A DNA stretch of 64,000 nucleotides from an uncultured Planktomarina sp. (GTDB taxonomy: Bacteria; Pseudomonadota; Alphaproteobacteria; Rhodobacterales; Rhodobacteraceae). Each line of letters opens with the position of its first letter. The stretch's first letter is position 1. The stretch is taken from the NCBI GenBank assembly GCA_905182535.1, contig CAJJBZ010000003.1, positions 124,001 to 188,000 on the forward strand. Direction: 5' to 3'. Positions 18,663 through 29,729 of the stretch are shown in pieces. The position numbers were made by a program, and so were the translations under genes. The notes below the pieces were generated by a model that was not told the origin of the DNA, ran no database searches, and saw only the letters and a list, made by a program, of their open reading frames with translations.

Positions 18663-20186
18663 CGACGCATTCGATGACGCAACTCACTGAAAGTGAGAGC
18701 CCCAGTCATGCAGCAGGCAATCCCATAGCTAACAATGCCTATGGCCAAAATAACAATCAATGCAAGCACCCGCGAGCTAGGGACTTGCAGCTGTGGCCCC
18801 AACACTGTTGCAGTCAGCCAAATAGCTACCCCCATCATCAGACTGGCTAAAACAATCCGCCATGATTTGGCTCGTAATCTTGCATCCAATCGAGCGGCAT
18901 CACCAAACTTTCGACTACCCCACCAAAGACACGCAAGCATTGCCCAGCCTGCAAAAGTTGCCCCATAAGCTGAGGCGGTGAAGCCAACATAAGGGCTTAA
19001 ACCAATGGCGATAGCAGCATTAACTGCCAAGGCAACGAGTGCAAAATAGAAGGGCGACTTAGTGTCCTCGCGGGCAAAAAATAAAGGTTGATATAGTTTT
19101 TGCTACATAGGCTGGCAAGCCTAATCCGTAGATTGCCGTGGCCAAAGCCGTGGCGGCAGTATCGCTGGCCCCAAAGGCCCCACGTTCAAACAATACTGAC
19201 ACCAAGGCAGTCGGAATAACCAATAGGGCAACAGCGCTAGGAATTGTCAGCAACAATGAAAACTCAGCGGTACGGTTAAAAGCTTCACGAGCCCCAACAG
19301 TATCATCCAAACGCAACCGGCGCGACAGATCCGGCAAGAGAACAATCCCAACAGCAATGCCGACCACACCAAGCGGTAATTGATAGAGACGGTCGGCATA
19401 ATAAAGCCAGGCATTGGCGCCTTCAAAATAACTGGCAATTTGCCGACCAACCACTAAATTCACCTGCACTACACCACCAGCCAAAGCGGCGGGGGCTGCA
19501 ATCATCGCCAAACGTTTTAGCTCAGGCGTCATCCGTGGCAGGCGCGGCACAAGGGTAAACCCAGCCCGGTGTGCCGCCACCCAAACAAAAGCAAACTGTG
19601 TTACCCCAGCCACTGGCACGCTCCATGCCAGTGTTAATCCAATATTCCAGTTAGCCCAGTCAGCAATAAACAGCCCGGACAGAAAACAGATATTTAGCAA
19701 GACTGGCGCAGCTGCGGAGGCCACGAAGCGACCGGCAGAATTCAACACCCCAGAGGCCAAGGCCACCAAAGAGATGAAAAGAATATAAGGGAAGGCTATC
19801 CGACCAAAAACAACTGTGAGATCAAATCTTTCATCCCCCGCAAATCCACTGGCCATAATCCAAACCAAATAGGGCATGGCAAGCATAGCAATTGCATTCA
19901 ACACAATCAGCACAAAAGCCAACATCGACATGGCATCGCGCGCAAAATCTACAGGGCTATCTCCAGAAGCCAGTTTTTTAGAGAACATTGGCACAAAGGC
20001 CATATTAAATGCGCCTTCAGCAAAAAATCTGCGAAAAAGATTAGGTAATGAAAAGGCCAAGATGAAAGCTTCAGCTACTGGTGTCGCCCCAAGGGTACCC
20101 GCTATAAATATGTCACGGCAAAATCCCAGAACGCGCGATACAAGGGTCCAAAATCCAACAGTAAAGAACCCACGCATGATACTCAT
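18659..20186 (-). CDS. murJ: Lipid II flippase (one-base frameshift)
   Basis: An integral membrane protein of the MVF/MurJ family, about 509 residues with some 14 helices, that moves lipid II across the inner membrane for peptidoglycan synthesis. The start MSIMRGFFTVGFWTLVSRVLGF and the RRFFAEGAFNMAFVPMFS loop are diagnostic. The frame breaks in the A6 run at 19076-19081. One more base restores TISTFIFFAREDTKSPFY and the last 120 residues. Because MurJ is normally essential this looks like a homopolymer error. The ATG overlaps the glnD stop (ATGA). Confidence 0.9.
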
Positions 20187-22951
20187 GACAATGCCTTAAG
20201 CGCGCCTTGCTTAAGCGCGTCCCGCAGTTTTTGCTCCAAAATATTACGTTTAACCTTAGAATGGAATTTCAGGCCAAACATGTCTTTAACATAGAAAGTA
20301 TCTACAACCTGCTCACCATAAGTGGCAATCACTGCACTGGAAATATTAACATTGGCGGAAGCAAGCGTACGAGTTAAATCATAAAGCAGCCCTAAACGAT
20401 CTCGGGTGTCGACTTCAATGATCGTGTAAATTTCAGAACCTTCATTGTCAAAACTGATCGATGTTGGAACCTGAAAAGCGCGTTCGCGCCTTTTGATTTT
20501 ATCACGTGACTGAATCGCCTCACGCGCCACAAAAGTACCTTGAAGAGTTTCATTAATCATTTTCTCAAGCCGCCCAAGGTGGGTGTCCTCATAAGGGTGA
20601 CCTTCAGCATCTTGGACCCAAAAAACTGCAGTAGCGTAACCATCCTTGCTGGTGAAAGTGCGTGCGTCCACAACGTTAGCACCACTGAGCGCCAAGGCAC
20701 CGCAAAAACGGCTAAAAACGCCCGGATGGTCGTCCATTGCAAAACAAATTCGAGTGGCATCGCGATCTTCATCCGGCTGCACATCCATGCGAATTTCGTC
20801 ATCAGGAATATCCAACAAAAGGCGTGCAAAGATTTGATGCGCTGTGACGTGCAGGCCCTGCCAATAGGACGGATAATGTCGGTTTGTCTCATAGCGCAAA
20901 GCGGACTTCGACCAATCGGCCAAGGCTGCCCTTAAGTTTTTCTTGGCCTCTGTGCCGCGATTTTCGCGATTAAGATCCTCCAGGCCCGTTTCAAGCGCCT
21001 TTTTGGTCTGCCTATACAAAGCGCGAATCAAAACCGCCTTCCAATTATTCCAGACGCCAGGACCAACCCCAGAGATATCGCAGACTGTCAGGACTGTCAG
21101 GAGATCCAGTCGCTTAACAGACTGTACAGCTTTGGCAAAATCACGCACGGTTCTGGGATCGGCAATATCACGCTTCTGCGCCATATCCGACATTAATAAA
21201 TGATGTCGCACCAACCATTCCACGGTGTCCACTTCTTTTGGTTTGAGACCTAGCCGAGGCGCCACTTCTCGAGCAATTTTGGCTCCTAATACAGAATGGT
21301 CGTCAGGCCGCCCCTTCCCAATATCATGCAGTAAAAGTGCTATATAAAGAACCTTACGATTAAGCCCACCCGCCAAGATACTGCTAGCCACGGGCAACTC
21401 TTCAATCAATTCGCCTCGTTCAATGGCAGCTAAATAGCTGATGGTTTGGATAGTATGCTCATCCACCGTATAGGAGTGATACATATTAAATTGCATCATC
21501 GCAACGATTGGCTCAAATTCCGGTATGAACGCAGCCAAAACGCCCAGCTCATTCATTCGGCGCAATCCACGCTCAGGGTTACCATGTTTGAGTAATAAAT
21601 CCCTAAAAATTCGGAGAGCCTCTTCGGAATTTCGCATCTGAATATCAATCAAATGCAGATTGGCCGAAACCAAACGCATTGCATTCGGATGGATCAGTAA
21701 ACCAGTGCGCAGGCCTTCTTCAAAGACCCGCAGCAAGTTCATTTTATCTTCTAGAAATATGTCTGGATCTGAAATAGCCAAACGATTTTGTAAGATGCAA
21801 TAGCCAGGGCGCAATTTAGGTTTACGCCGTAAAAATCGGGCCAAAACGGGTTCTTTTTTCACATGTGCCGCTTCCATTGCGGTGAGAAAAATACGGGTCA
21901 ATTCGCCTACTTTGGTGGCATGGCGAAAATAGGTTTGCATGAAATGCTCCACCGCACGCCGCCCGCCACGATCTTTATAGCCCATGCATTCCGCCACTTC
22001 GACCTGCAAATCAAAGGTAAGCAGATCCATGCTCCGATTGGCGATCAAATGAAGATGGCAGCGCACCGCCCAAAGAAACTCCTGTGCTGCAAGAAACGTG
22101 GCAAACTCATCAGCCGTAAAAACCCCAGCATCCACCAATTGCTCAGCGTGAAATACCCCATTAATGTATTTCTCAATCCAGAAAAGAGATTGCAGATCGC
22201 GCAGACCACCCTTGCCTTCCTTAACATTTGGTTCGACCATATAACGTTGGCCACCTTGCTTAACATGACGCGCTTCACGCTCAGTCAATTTGGCTTCGGT
22301 AAACTCTTTCTCCGTGCCTTTAAACAGTTTCTCACGCAATTGGTTTTGCAGCTGGTCAAATACTTCTTTGTCACCCAGCAGAAAGCGCATTTCAACCAAA
22401 GATGTTCGGATGGTATAATCTTCTCGTGCAAGGCGCAAACAGTCACGAGTAGTGCGACTGGCATGCCCAACCTTGAGACGTAAATCCCAAAGTACGTATA
22501 ACAGGCTTTCAATCACGCTTTCGGCCCATACAGTCATTTTGTAGGGTGCAGAAAACATTAAGTCGACGTCTGAAAATGGGGCCATTCCACCCCGCCCGTA
22601 ACCACCCACCGCGATTAAAGCCAAACGTTCAGAGGTTGTGGCGACCTGTACTGGGTGCAAATAGTTGACCACAGCATCATAGGCAGTAGTCACCACACAA
22701 TCTGTAAGGTAACAATAGCTCGCCGTTGTGGCATGCGCATTAAAAGGGGCCCCTTTAAATGCCGTAGAAATCTCAGCCATGCCGAAGCTGCGGGCCTCTC
22801 GTAAAATTTCCACCAATTTAGAACGAAGTACGGTGGAGTCTAAAGTATCTGACAATTCCACATTAATCTTTGCTGTTATGGCGTCACGATCAAAAACCTT
22901 CCAAGCCTCACTAATGAGTTCATCAGGCTCAGTGACATCAGATCTTTTCAA
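20183..22951 (-). CDS. glnD: [Protein-PII] uridylyltransferase / uridylyl-removing enzyme
   Basis: The 922-residue nitrogen-status sensor modifies PII proteins in response to glutamine. Domains in order: nucleotidyltransferase (GGYGRGGMAPFSDVDLMF), the GlnD central helical domain, an HD phosphohydrolase domain (LLLHDIGKGRPDDHSVLG), and two ACT domains at the C terminus (DDHPGVFSRFCGALALSGAN and DTRDRLGLLYDLTRTLASAN). The start is probably the TTG at 22951, three bases after the stop of the upstream lipoprotein gene. The frame is intact over its whole length. Confidence 0.95.
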   Translation of the reverse strand: MKRSDVTEPDELISEAWKVFDRDAITAKINVELSDTLDSTVLRSKLVEILREARSFGMAEISTAFKGAPFNAHATTASYCYLTDCVVTTAYDAVVNYLHPVQVATTSERLALIAVGGYGRGGMAPFSDVDLMFSAPYKMTVWAESVIESLLYVLWDLRLKVGHASRTTRDCLRLAREDYTIRTSLVEMRFLLGDKEVFDQLQNQLREKLFKGTEKEFTEAKLTEREARHVKQGGQRYMVEPNVKEGKGGLRDLQSLFWIEKYINGVFHAEQLVDAGVFTADEFATFLAAQEFLWAVRCHLHLIANRSMDLLTFDLQVEVAECMGYKDRGGRRAVEHFMQTYFRHATKVGELTRIFLTAMEAAHVKKEPVLARFLRRKPKLRPGYCILQNRLAISDPDIFLEDKMNLLRVFEEGLRTGLLIHPNAMRLVSANLHLIDIQMRNSEEALRIFRDLLLKHGNPERGLRRMNELGVLAAFIPEFEPIVAMMQFNMYHSYTVDEHTIQTISYLAAIERGELIEELPVASSILAGGLNRKVLYIALLLHDIGKGRPDDHSVLGAKIAREVAPRLGLKPKEVDTVEWLVRHHLLMSDMAQKRDIADPRTVRDFAKAVQSVKRLDLLTVLTVCDISGVGPGVWNNWKAVLIRALYRQTKKALETGLEDLNRENRGTEAKKNLRAALADWSKSALRYETNRHYPSYWQGLHVTAHQIFARLLLDIPDDEIRMDVQPDEDRDATRICFAMDDHPGVFSRFCGALALSGANVVDARTFTSKDGYATAVFWVQDAEGHPYEDTHLGRLEKMINETLQGTFVAREAIQSRDKIKRRERAFQVPTSISFDNEGSEIYTIIEVDTRDRLGLLYDLTRTLASANVNISSAVIATYGEQVVDTFYVKDMFGLKFHSKVKRNILEQKLRDALKQGALKALS

Positions 22952-22953
22952 AC

Positions 22954-24141
22954 TTAAAATCCAAAAATTGAAAAGGAACTTGGAGCCTCCTCAAGTACAA
23001 CCACTCGATTGCCATCGATCGTAGCCACGGCTAGCCCACGTTCAATTGTACCATCCCTGTGCAGTCGAAAAATACCAGCAGCGCCCTGAAAACCACCTAT
23101 CAAGGTGAGGCCTTTGCGATTTAAAGCATCTCGGCTACCAGTGGCCACAGAAGCCCCAACAGCGGCAACGCCGTCATAGGCAATTGCCGCCAATGGATGC
23201 GGCGCATTGCCATATACCGACTGGAAACGGGCACGGAATTGCTCAGTTCGAGTCGGACTCGGCATCGCGAACCAACCACCTTGAATGGCAGGTAAATGAA
23301 AGGCTGAGGGCAAGACATCCCATTGTGAAAGTCCAACATACTGCACCGATTCAGGATCAATCCCAGCTTCCGGCAGCAGCTGCGCGATCAAAGGTAAACC
23401 GCCGTCATAATCAGCAGTCAAAAATACAACATCAGCATCGATCAGCTCATTACGCTCGGCAATACGGCTCATGGCATCCACCAAGTCCTGCTGAGTGAAT
23501 TCATAACTTTCAATACCTACAGCCTTTGTGCCTCGAGAAACCAAAGATTTCTCAATAGCATTACTGCCCGCCTTACCTGGAACGTTGTTAGCATGCACAA
23601 TCAAAGCACGTTTTTTGCCTTGCCCCGAAGCATAGGCAACTAACCGGCTGGCAGTATTTTGAAAAGTATGACCCAGCACATAGACGTTGCCGCCGGCAAT
23701 ATCAACGTTATTGGATAGAGACAAAACACTGACGCCACTGCTGGCGATCGCAAGACCAGCCGCATTAGCCGCGCCAGAAAACAGCGGTCCCACGATTACC
23801 TGTGCGCCTTCCTCAACAGCCAAAAGAGCCATCTCGGCGGCTTGTGCCTCTAGACCTGCAGTATCGTAAATACGCATCTCCATCTCTACGCGAAGAGCCA
23901 AATCCTCCATTGCCATTCGAGCAGCTCGCTCCGCTGACACAGCCAAAACACGCACTCGCGGGTCTGCAGCGCTGACTGGCAAGAGAACCGCAACTTTCAC
24001 CTTTTTCAAGCCATCATTGCTGGGGCCACCACCTAGACCTGAGCCAGTTGAAGGAGCCACACACGCAGATATCAAAAAAACACCACAAAGCACCAAAACG
24101 GCACCCCACAAATAACGCATCGAAGAAAATAGAGAAACCAT
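22954..24141 (-). CDS. LpoA/LppC-like penicillin-binding-protein activator lipoprotein
   Basis: An outer-membrane-type lipoprotein of about 395 residues. The signal sequence ends with the lipobox LISAC. The body is a periplasmic-binding-protein-like fold ([58 protein letters not shown]) as in LpoA and Leu/Ile/Val binding proteins. In enterobacteria LpoA activates PBP1a; in Rhodobacteraceae the role is inferred. ATG 24141 has AAGGGG upstream; an internal ATG at 24120 is also possible. Divergent from rsmI, a linkage seen in many proteobacteria. Confidence 0.85.
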   Translation of the reverse strand: MVSLFSSMRYLWGAVLVLCGVFLISACVAPSTGSGLGGGPSNDGLKKVKVAVLLPVSAADPRVRVLAVSAERAARMAMEDLALRVEMEMRIYDTAGLEAQAAEMALLAVEEGAQVIVGPLFSGAANAAGLAIASSGVSVLSLSNNVDIAGGNVYVLGHTFQNTASRLVAYASGQGKKRALIVHANNVPGKAGSNAIEKSLVSRGTKAVGIESYEFTQQDLVDAMSRIAERNELIDADVVFLTADYDGGLPLIAQLLPEAGIDPESVQYVGLSQWDVLPSAFHLPAIQGGWFAMPSPTRTEQFRARFQSVYGNAPHPLAAIAYDGVAAVGASVATGSRDALNRKGLTLIGGFQGAAGIFRLHRDGTIERGLAVATIDGNRVVVLEEAPSSFSIFGF

Positions 24142-24216
24142 GGTCAAAGCGCCCCTTCAGAGGTTAATAGTCGCTTGTTACATGCATTTTATTGCAATCC
24201 ACAAAGGGGTCCAGTG

Positions 24217-25079
24217 GTGAATCATAAATTGATCAAGTTGGATCCAGGGTTATACCTTGTAGCAACACCTTTGGGCTCAGCACGAGATATTACCCTTCGT
24301 GCTTTGGATATTTTGGCCTCTGCAGACGTTTTGGCAGCGGAAGATACACGGACTGCGCGTAAATTAATTGAAATTCACGGTGTGCCCCTGAACGGCAGAC
24401 GAATCATTGCTTATACAGCAATGCTGGCGACCGTCAACGAGTTTTAAACCATATCGCAGAGGGGAAATCTGTGGCCTATATCTCTGAGGCAGGGACCCCA
24501 TTAATTGCAGATCCAGGCTATCAATTGGTTCGCGATGCACGACAAGCAAATATGCCAGTGCTGTCAGCACCCGGGCCCGCAGCCTGCATCGCAGCCCTTA
24601 CGATAGCTGGCCTGCCAACCGATCAATTTCATTTTGCGGGATTTCTGCCCCCACAACAAACGGCGAGGCAAAAAAGTTTGGTGGAACTAATGCCTCTGCG
24701 CGCGACATTAGTTTTATACGAGTCTCCAAAACGACTAAATGCGCTTTTGGCGGATATAGAATTCGTGGGCGGCAGTGAGCGCAATGTAGCAGTTTGCAGA
24801 GAATTGACCAAGAAATTTGAAGATGTACAAATAGGTCCCGTAAACACCTTGCGTGCATTTTACGAAGCAAAGCCCGCTAAAGGGGAAATTGTAGTTTTAA
24901 TTGATGCCGGCGAAGACGCCAAAGTAGATGAAATTGATTTGGAAGCGGCACTTGTGCAAGCAATGTTGAGTCTCAGAGTAAAAGATGCTGCAGATGTCGT
25001 TGCTGGAGCCTACGGTTTGCCGCGCCGCGAAATCTATCAAATGGCATTGCGGCTTCAAGGCGTAAAACAAGTTGAGTAA
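24217..25079 (+). CDS. rsmI: 16S rRNA 2'-O-ribose C1402 methyltransferase (one-base frameshift)
   Basis: A SAM-dependent methyltransferase of the tetrapyrrole-methylase fold that modifies C1402 of 16S rRNA. Motifs: [33 protein letters not shown], then after the break [20 protein letters not shown] and [14 protein letters not shown]. The first third ends early at 24447. One missing base at about 24416 joins the halves through [15 protein letters not shown]. The start is a GTG (24217 or 24214) preceded by AAAGGGG. The gene order LpoA-rsmI-(yraN)-gshB is the usual one. Confidence 0.9.
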
Positions 25080-25099
25080 ACACGACATAGCAAAAGGCG

Positions 25100-25380
25100 C
25101 TCAGAGGAAACCTAGTTTATCAGAGATGCAAAACTTTTAGAAACCTGTGATTACGGATTAGGCTATGTACTTTCAAAACACGACATCGTTGCTCAGGCTA
25201 GGCTCCAGGAGCGAAGTGGATCTCAACTTCTAAGAAGGTGATGTTGTCTCCGCATTAGGAGTCAACTAGGACTGAACAAAGGGTGCCGAGTCACCAATTC
25301 AACGAATGGGCCCACCAAAAAAAAATTATAATTTATCAAACTGGTATTTAATGTCTGCCTGCCACTAGCCCGCGCAACGT
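25100..25380 (+). pseudogene. Probable remnant of yraN (UPF0102 endonuclease-like)
   Basis: No open gene fills the gap between rsmI and gshB, where yraN normally sits. Reading the plus strand at about 25217-25264 gives SRSEVDLNF, a stop, then EGDVVSALGVN. This lines up with the YraN signature G-E-(I/V)-D-L-I-x-x-(D/E)-G-D-x-V-V-F-V-E-V-K. Upstream, a GYVLSKHDIVAQAR segment resembles the preceding strand pair. Frame changes and stops on both sides mean that no protein can be made. I infer decay, or several sequence errors, of yraN; the match is short. Confidence 0.45.
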
Positions 25381-25502
25381 GTTTGACGCCACGTGAATAG
25401 GCATATCGCAGTATTATAGAGATGTATTGGACCAACAACCATGCCTCTTGCCAGCCTGTTACCACAGTGCCATCTAGAGGTGGAAAATTCGGAGGTTATC
25501 AC

Positions 25503-26441
25503 ATGTCGAAAAAAATTGCCTTTCAAATGGACCCTATCGAAACCGTCAGCATAGATGCTGACAGCACGTTTCATTTGGCACTGGAAGCCCAAAGCCGGGG
25601 ACATGAAATTTATTACCACACCCCAGGCAAACTGCTGTTTGAAAATGGAAAAGTTTTTGCTAAGGGCCAGAAAATGGTCCTACGTCGAGAAGTTGACAAC
25701 CATGTTGACTTGGGCGAAATGGAGCATTTGGACCTTCACGCCTTTGATGTGGTATGGCTGAGGCAAGATCCCCCTTTTGACATGGGCTATATCACTACAA
25801 CCCATCTTTTGGACTTCTTAAAATCAGACACTTTAGTCGTGAATGATCCATTTTGGGTCCGGAATTATCCCGAAAAACTTCTAATGTTACAATTTCCAGA
25901 TCTCATCCCCCCCACCACCATAGCAAGGGATCTGGACACTCTTAAAACATTTAGAGCCATTCATGGTGATGTGATAGTCAAGCCTCTCTATGGCAATGGA
26001 GGCGCTGGAGTGTTTCGTCTCACTCCAGAGGACCGCAACATTGCCTCGCTGCATGAATTATTCACCAGCATCAATAGCGAACCGCTAATCATCCAAAAAT
26101 TTCTGCCGGACGTTAGCAACGGCGATAAGCGTGTCATCTTGGTAGACGGCGATGCTGTAGGTGCAATAAACCGCGTGCCGGCAGCGGGCGAAACTCGCTC
26201 CAATATGCATGTGGGAGGCCGTCCTGAAAAGGTTAATCTTACCGCGCGCGATCTTGAAATTTGCGCAGCGATTGGGCCACTCTTGCGTGAAAAAGGTCAA
26301 GTTTTTGTCGGCATAGATGTAATTGGTGATTACTTAACCGAGATCAACGTTACCTCCCCCACCGGACTGCAAGAGTTACAGCGATTTGATGGTACAAATG
26401 TGGCGGGTTTGCTTTGGGACGCGATTGAAGCAAAATTATAG
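25503..26441 (+). CDS. gshB: Glutathione synthase
   Basis: An ATP-grasp enzyme of 312 residues joining gamma-glutamylcysteine and glycine. Start MSKKIAFQMDPIETVSIDADSTF is the family N terminus, and GGAGG lies just upstream of ATG 25503. Further motifs: LRQDPPFDMGYITTTHLLD, VKPLYGNGGAGVFRL (ATP loop), KRVILVDGDAVGAINRVPAAGETRSN and TEINVTSPTGLQE (Mg ligands). Cytoplasmic thiol redox metabolism. The frame is intact. It converges on the helicase gene. Confidence 0.96.
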   Translation: MSKKIAFQMDPIETVSIDADSTFHLALEAQSRGHEIYYHTPGKLLFENGKVFAKGQKMVLRREVDNHVDLGEMEHLDLHAFDVVWLRQDPPFDMGYITTTHLLDFLKSDTLVVNDPFWVRNYPEKLLMLQFPDLIPPTTIARDLDTLKTFRAIHGDVIVKPLYGNGGAGVFRLTPEDRNIASLHELFTSINSEPLIIQKFLPDVSNGDKRVILVDGDAVGAINRVPAAGETRSNMHVGGRPEKVNLTARDLEICAAIGPLLREKGQVFVGIDVIGDYLTEINVTSPTGLQELQRFDGTNVAGLLWDAIEAKL

Positions 26442-26442
26442 A

Positions 26443-27995
26443 CTAAAATGTCCCATCCGTCTGATCTTCTACCGGCTCCATGGTCAGATCGAAATTGGGG
26501 ATCTCAGCGGTAAGATCATCCACCACCAAGGGCCCACTAGGGCGGGCCAAGCGGTTACGCACAACCCAGATCAAACGGTTTTCGGCACGAGTTATAGCAA
26601 CATACGCCAAACGCTTCCAGAGCTGAGTACCCGCTTCAGTCCGGTTCATCTTTGCAGCCATGTAAATATCAGGTGCAAACACCTGTACCGTATCCCATTG
26701 TGAGCCCTGAGCCTTGTGTATGGTAACCGCCGCCCCGTGAAGAAACGTGGCGCCCATGCGAGCAGCAAACGGGATGAAGGGCTCTTCCTCACCAGGCTTC
26801 TCAATTTTAACAATGCTTGCGGCACTAAGTTGTGGCTGCTCTGCACCGATCACATGCAGTCGTGAAAATCCTGGCTTACGTCCGAGGCCCAGATAAACCA
26901 CTTGTGCGCCCTTGATTAAACCGCGTGCCTCAAGATCTAGCCGCTTCTTTCTATGCTTTACAGGTAATTCAATACCGTCGCAGATAAGCGGTTCACCCGC
27001 CAAAAGTTCCTCCAATGGTGCATCAAAAGCTCCACGAAACGCCTGAATAAGCTTGATACGCGTCACATTTCGCCAGACTAAAACTGGCGAGCGTGCCATC
27101 AGATCCGACTCAACCCGTTGGCCTATGACAACACGCTCGTCCCTACTCGCAGCCTCCTCTACCATATTCTCAAAATCTGAAAATTGTAGAGTGGGGTCAC
27201 CCAAGGCATGGGCTAAATCCAAGATTGGGTTGTCTTGGGTCTGGCGGTGCACCCTGCTGAGCACCAACCGGCGCTTTTCTGATAACGCATCAAATACCAT
27301 TGCCCCAGATTGGTTCACCGGCGCCAGTTGCGCCGGATCCCCAAAACAGAATCAACGTCGGAAAAATTTCCTGTAGATCTTCGAGCTGCTTTGCGTCCAG
27401 CATCGAGCTTTCATCAACAAAGCCGACATCCAGCGGATCTTCGCGACGTTTCCACCCGGTGATGAAATCCGACCCGCGCAACCCGGCGGCTGCTAGGGCA
27501 CCAGGTATTGAGGCATTGGACGCATAAAAATTATGAGCGCGGTCCAAGGAGATATCCGTCACCCCTTCGACCTCAGGCCGCGAACCATTGCCGCCCAGCC
27601 ATTCCGCAATCTTTTCATATTCTGGATCATACATTGGGGTGTAAAGAATACGGTGGATCGTGGTGGCTGGCACGCCGCGGTTGCGCAAAACGCTTGCCGC
27701 TTTGTTGGTGGGGGCCAAAATTGCCAAGGTACGCCGATCCTTGCGCGCGCTTAGGCTCATAATCTCCCGACACGATATTCATACCAGTATCTTTCAACGC
27801 ATGGTACAGCTGCCCCAAAAGAAGAGTTTTACCGGACCCAGCCTTGCCGATCACAGCCGCAATACTGGTTTTACCTTCAAGTTGTGGGTCCAGCCTACCA
27901 TTTGATATATCTACACCAGCAGAGCGCAGAATATCACTGATAGTATCATAGGCTTGCGCCTGATCATCTGAGTATGAAATGTTCTTCTCTAACAT
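26443..27995 (-). CDS. RecD-like superfamily 1 DNA helicase (two frameshifts)
   Basis: A helicase of about 515 residues in three reading-frame pieces. The N-terminal part has Walker A AVIGKAGSGKTLLLGQLY. The middle has APTNKAASVLRNRGVPATTIH and the Walker B-like VGFVDESSMLD. The C-terminal part has the UvrD_C_2 motif VTIHKAQGSQWDTV and VAITRAENRLIW. Breaks lie near 27750 (GC repeat) and 27345, where one T too many in TTTTGGGG hides the GDPAQLAPVNQSGAM motif. Corrected, the frame is continuous. Family members translocate 5' to 3' on DNA; this one lacks the long RecD2 N-terminal domain. Cellular role unknown. Confidence 0.82.
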
Positions 27996-28087
27996 TCCCC
28001 TGTGTAACCAATGGCACAGACTGGGGCCAGTGCAATTCCAAAAGTATACGGGGCAAGAAGAGTTTATTTTCCCTACCTAGGCTTTAA

Positions 28088-29372
28088 TTATCGTGCCGCC
28101 AGCAGGGTTTCAGAAACCGTTCGTAAACCCCGGCAGGGCGCTTGGACCAATACTGACATATTACCTGGTAAATGCTGATTTTGGCGCATTTTCATATGGG
28201 CTTTGGGAAGCTCGTTCCAATCAAACACTTCTGATAGACAAGGGTTTAACTTATCCTCACACATTAGTCTGTTGGCCGCTGCCGCTTGTTTGAGATTAGC
28301 AAAATGTGAGCCCTGCAAACGCTTTTGGTGCATCCACATATAGCGCACGTCCAAGGTCAGGTTATATCCAGTAGTACCAGCACAAATCACTACCATTCCG
28401 CCTTTTTTGCAAACAAACGTCGAGATTGGGAAGGTACTTTCACCCGGGTGCTCAAATACTAAATCAGGGTTATTGCCCTTGCCAGTTATCTCCCAAATAG
28501 CCGCGCCAAATTTTCGAGCCTCTTTAAACCAAGCCACGTATTCTGGAGTATTTACAGTAGGCATTTGTCCCCAACAGTCAAAATCGCTTCGGTTGATCAC
28601 ACCTTTGGCACCAAGTCCCATCACAAAGTTGCGTTTGCTTTCGTCGCTTATCACTCCAATTGCGTTTGCACCAACTACATTGGCCAATTGCACCGCATAA
28701 GATCCAAGCCCACCAGATGCACCCCAGATCAATACATTCTGACCAGGTTTCAGCTCGTGGGGGGCATGGCCAAACAGCATCCTATAAGCAGTCGCAAGGG
28801 TCAAAGTATAGCATGCACTTTCCTCCCAAGTTTGATGCTGTGGTCGTGGCATCAACTGTTGGCTTTGAACGCGGGTGAACTGACTGAAGGATCCGTCTGG
28901 TGTTTCATATCCCCAGATGCGCTGAAGTTGAATACATCGGATCGCCGCCGTTGCATTCTTCATCATCACCATCATCTTGATTGCAATGCACCACAACCTC
29001 ATCACCGATCTTCCAACGGGTCACTTTGGACCCTACTGCCCAAACGATACCAGCAGCATCAGATCCAGCAATATGGTATGGTTGCTTATGACTATCGAAG
29101 GGGCTAATGGGCGTTCCTAATGCCGCCCAAACACCATTGTAATTAACACCAGCTGCCATCACCAACACTAACACATCATGATTATCGAGCTTTGGTACGT
29201 CTAAAACCTCTTGCAACATTGCCGTATCTGGCTCCCCATGGCGCTCCCTGCGAATGGCCCAGCCATACATCCGGGTAGGTACATGCCCAGAGGCGGCATT
29301 TCACCCACTTCATAAAGATCTTTTTTACCGTCTTGTCTAGGCGGTTAGAGATGAGTTTGAATCCAACGGCAT
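28088..29372 (-). CDS. ccrA: Crotonyl-CoA carboxylase/reductase (several frameshifts)
   Basis: The NADPH-dependent medium-chain dehydrogenase of the ethylmalonyl-CoA pathway, which converts crotonyl-CoA and CO2 to ethylmalonyl-CoA. Recognisable parts: DLYEVGEMPPLG, YGWAIRRERHGEPDTAML, CNQDDGDDEECNGGDPM, the NADPH loop WGASGGLGSYAVQLAN, and YMWMHQKRLQGSHFANLKQA. The frame breaks near 28925, 29283 and 29333; each is repaired by one or two bases. I place the start at ATG 29372 (MPLDSNSSLTA), which has AAGGGG 7 bases upstream. Corrected length about 428, as in the family. Divergent from ecm. Confidence 0.9.
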
Positions 29373-29729
29373 GGGATGCCCCTTCACATTATCACTGCAT
29401 TGCAGAATCAATCTGCACAAATAATAATTAAAATTAGTGACGAAATAATGCAACTAATTTTTATACAAAATTGTAATTTTATTACTTTTAGTTTTATAAA
29501 TTTATCAAAAGTTAAGAGCTAAATTCCAGATCTGTAGCCTGTATTTTAATGAAGTTTATATATTCCAGCCAAGCCAAATTAGTTTATATTCCTCAATAAA
29601 AGCGGCTGAATCAAATAAAATCAACAGTGTTGCAGTTGCCGTATGGCGATGAATTGACAGGCTATCATTATTGCGTCATCAGATACTTTAACGCAATAAT
29701 ACTGCGCCCTTATAATAAGAGGCCCTGCC
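29373..29729. promoter_or_regulatory. Divergent promoter region between ccrA and ecm
   Basis: This 357-base, very AT-rich region lies between two divergently transcribed genes of the same pathway. The block at 29430-29520 is dominated by A and T runs and probably includes both promoters. I see no coding frame and cannot name an operator. An SD-like GAGG sits 8 bases before the ecm ATG. Confidence 0.5.

Noticed and set aside
29373-29729. Small gene between ccrA and ecm
   Set aside because: Extremely AT-rich with frequent stops in all frames; better read as divergent promoters.
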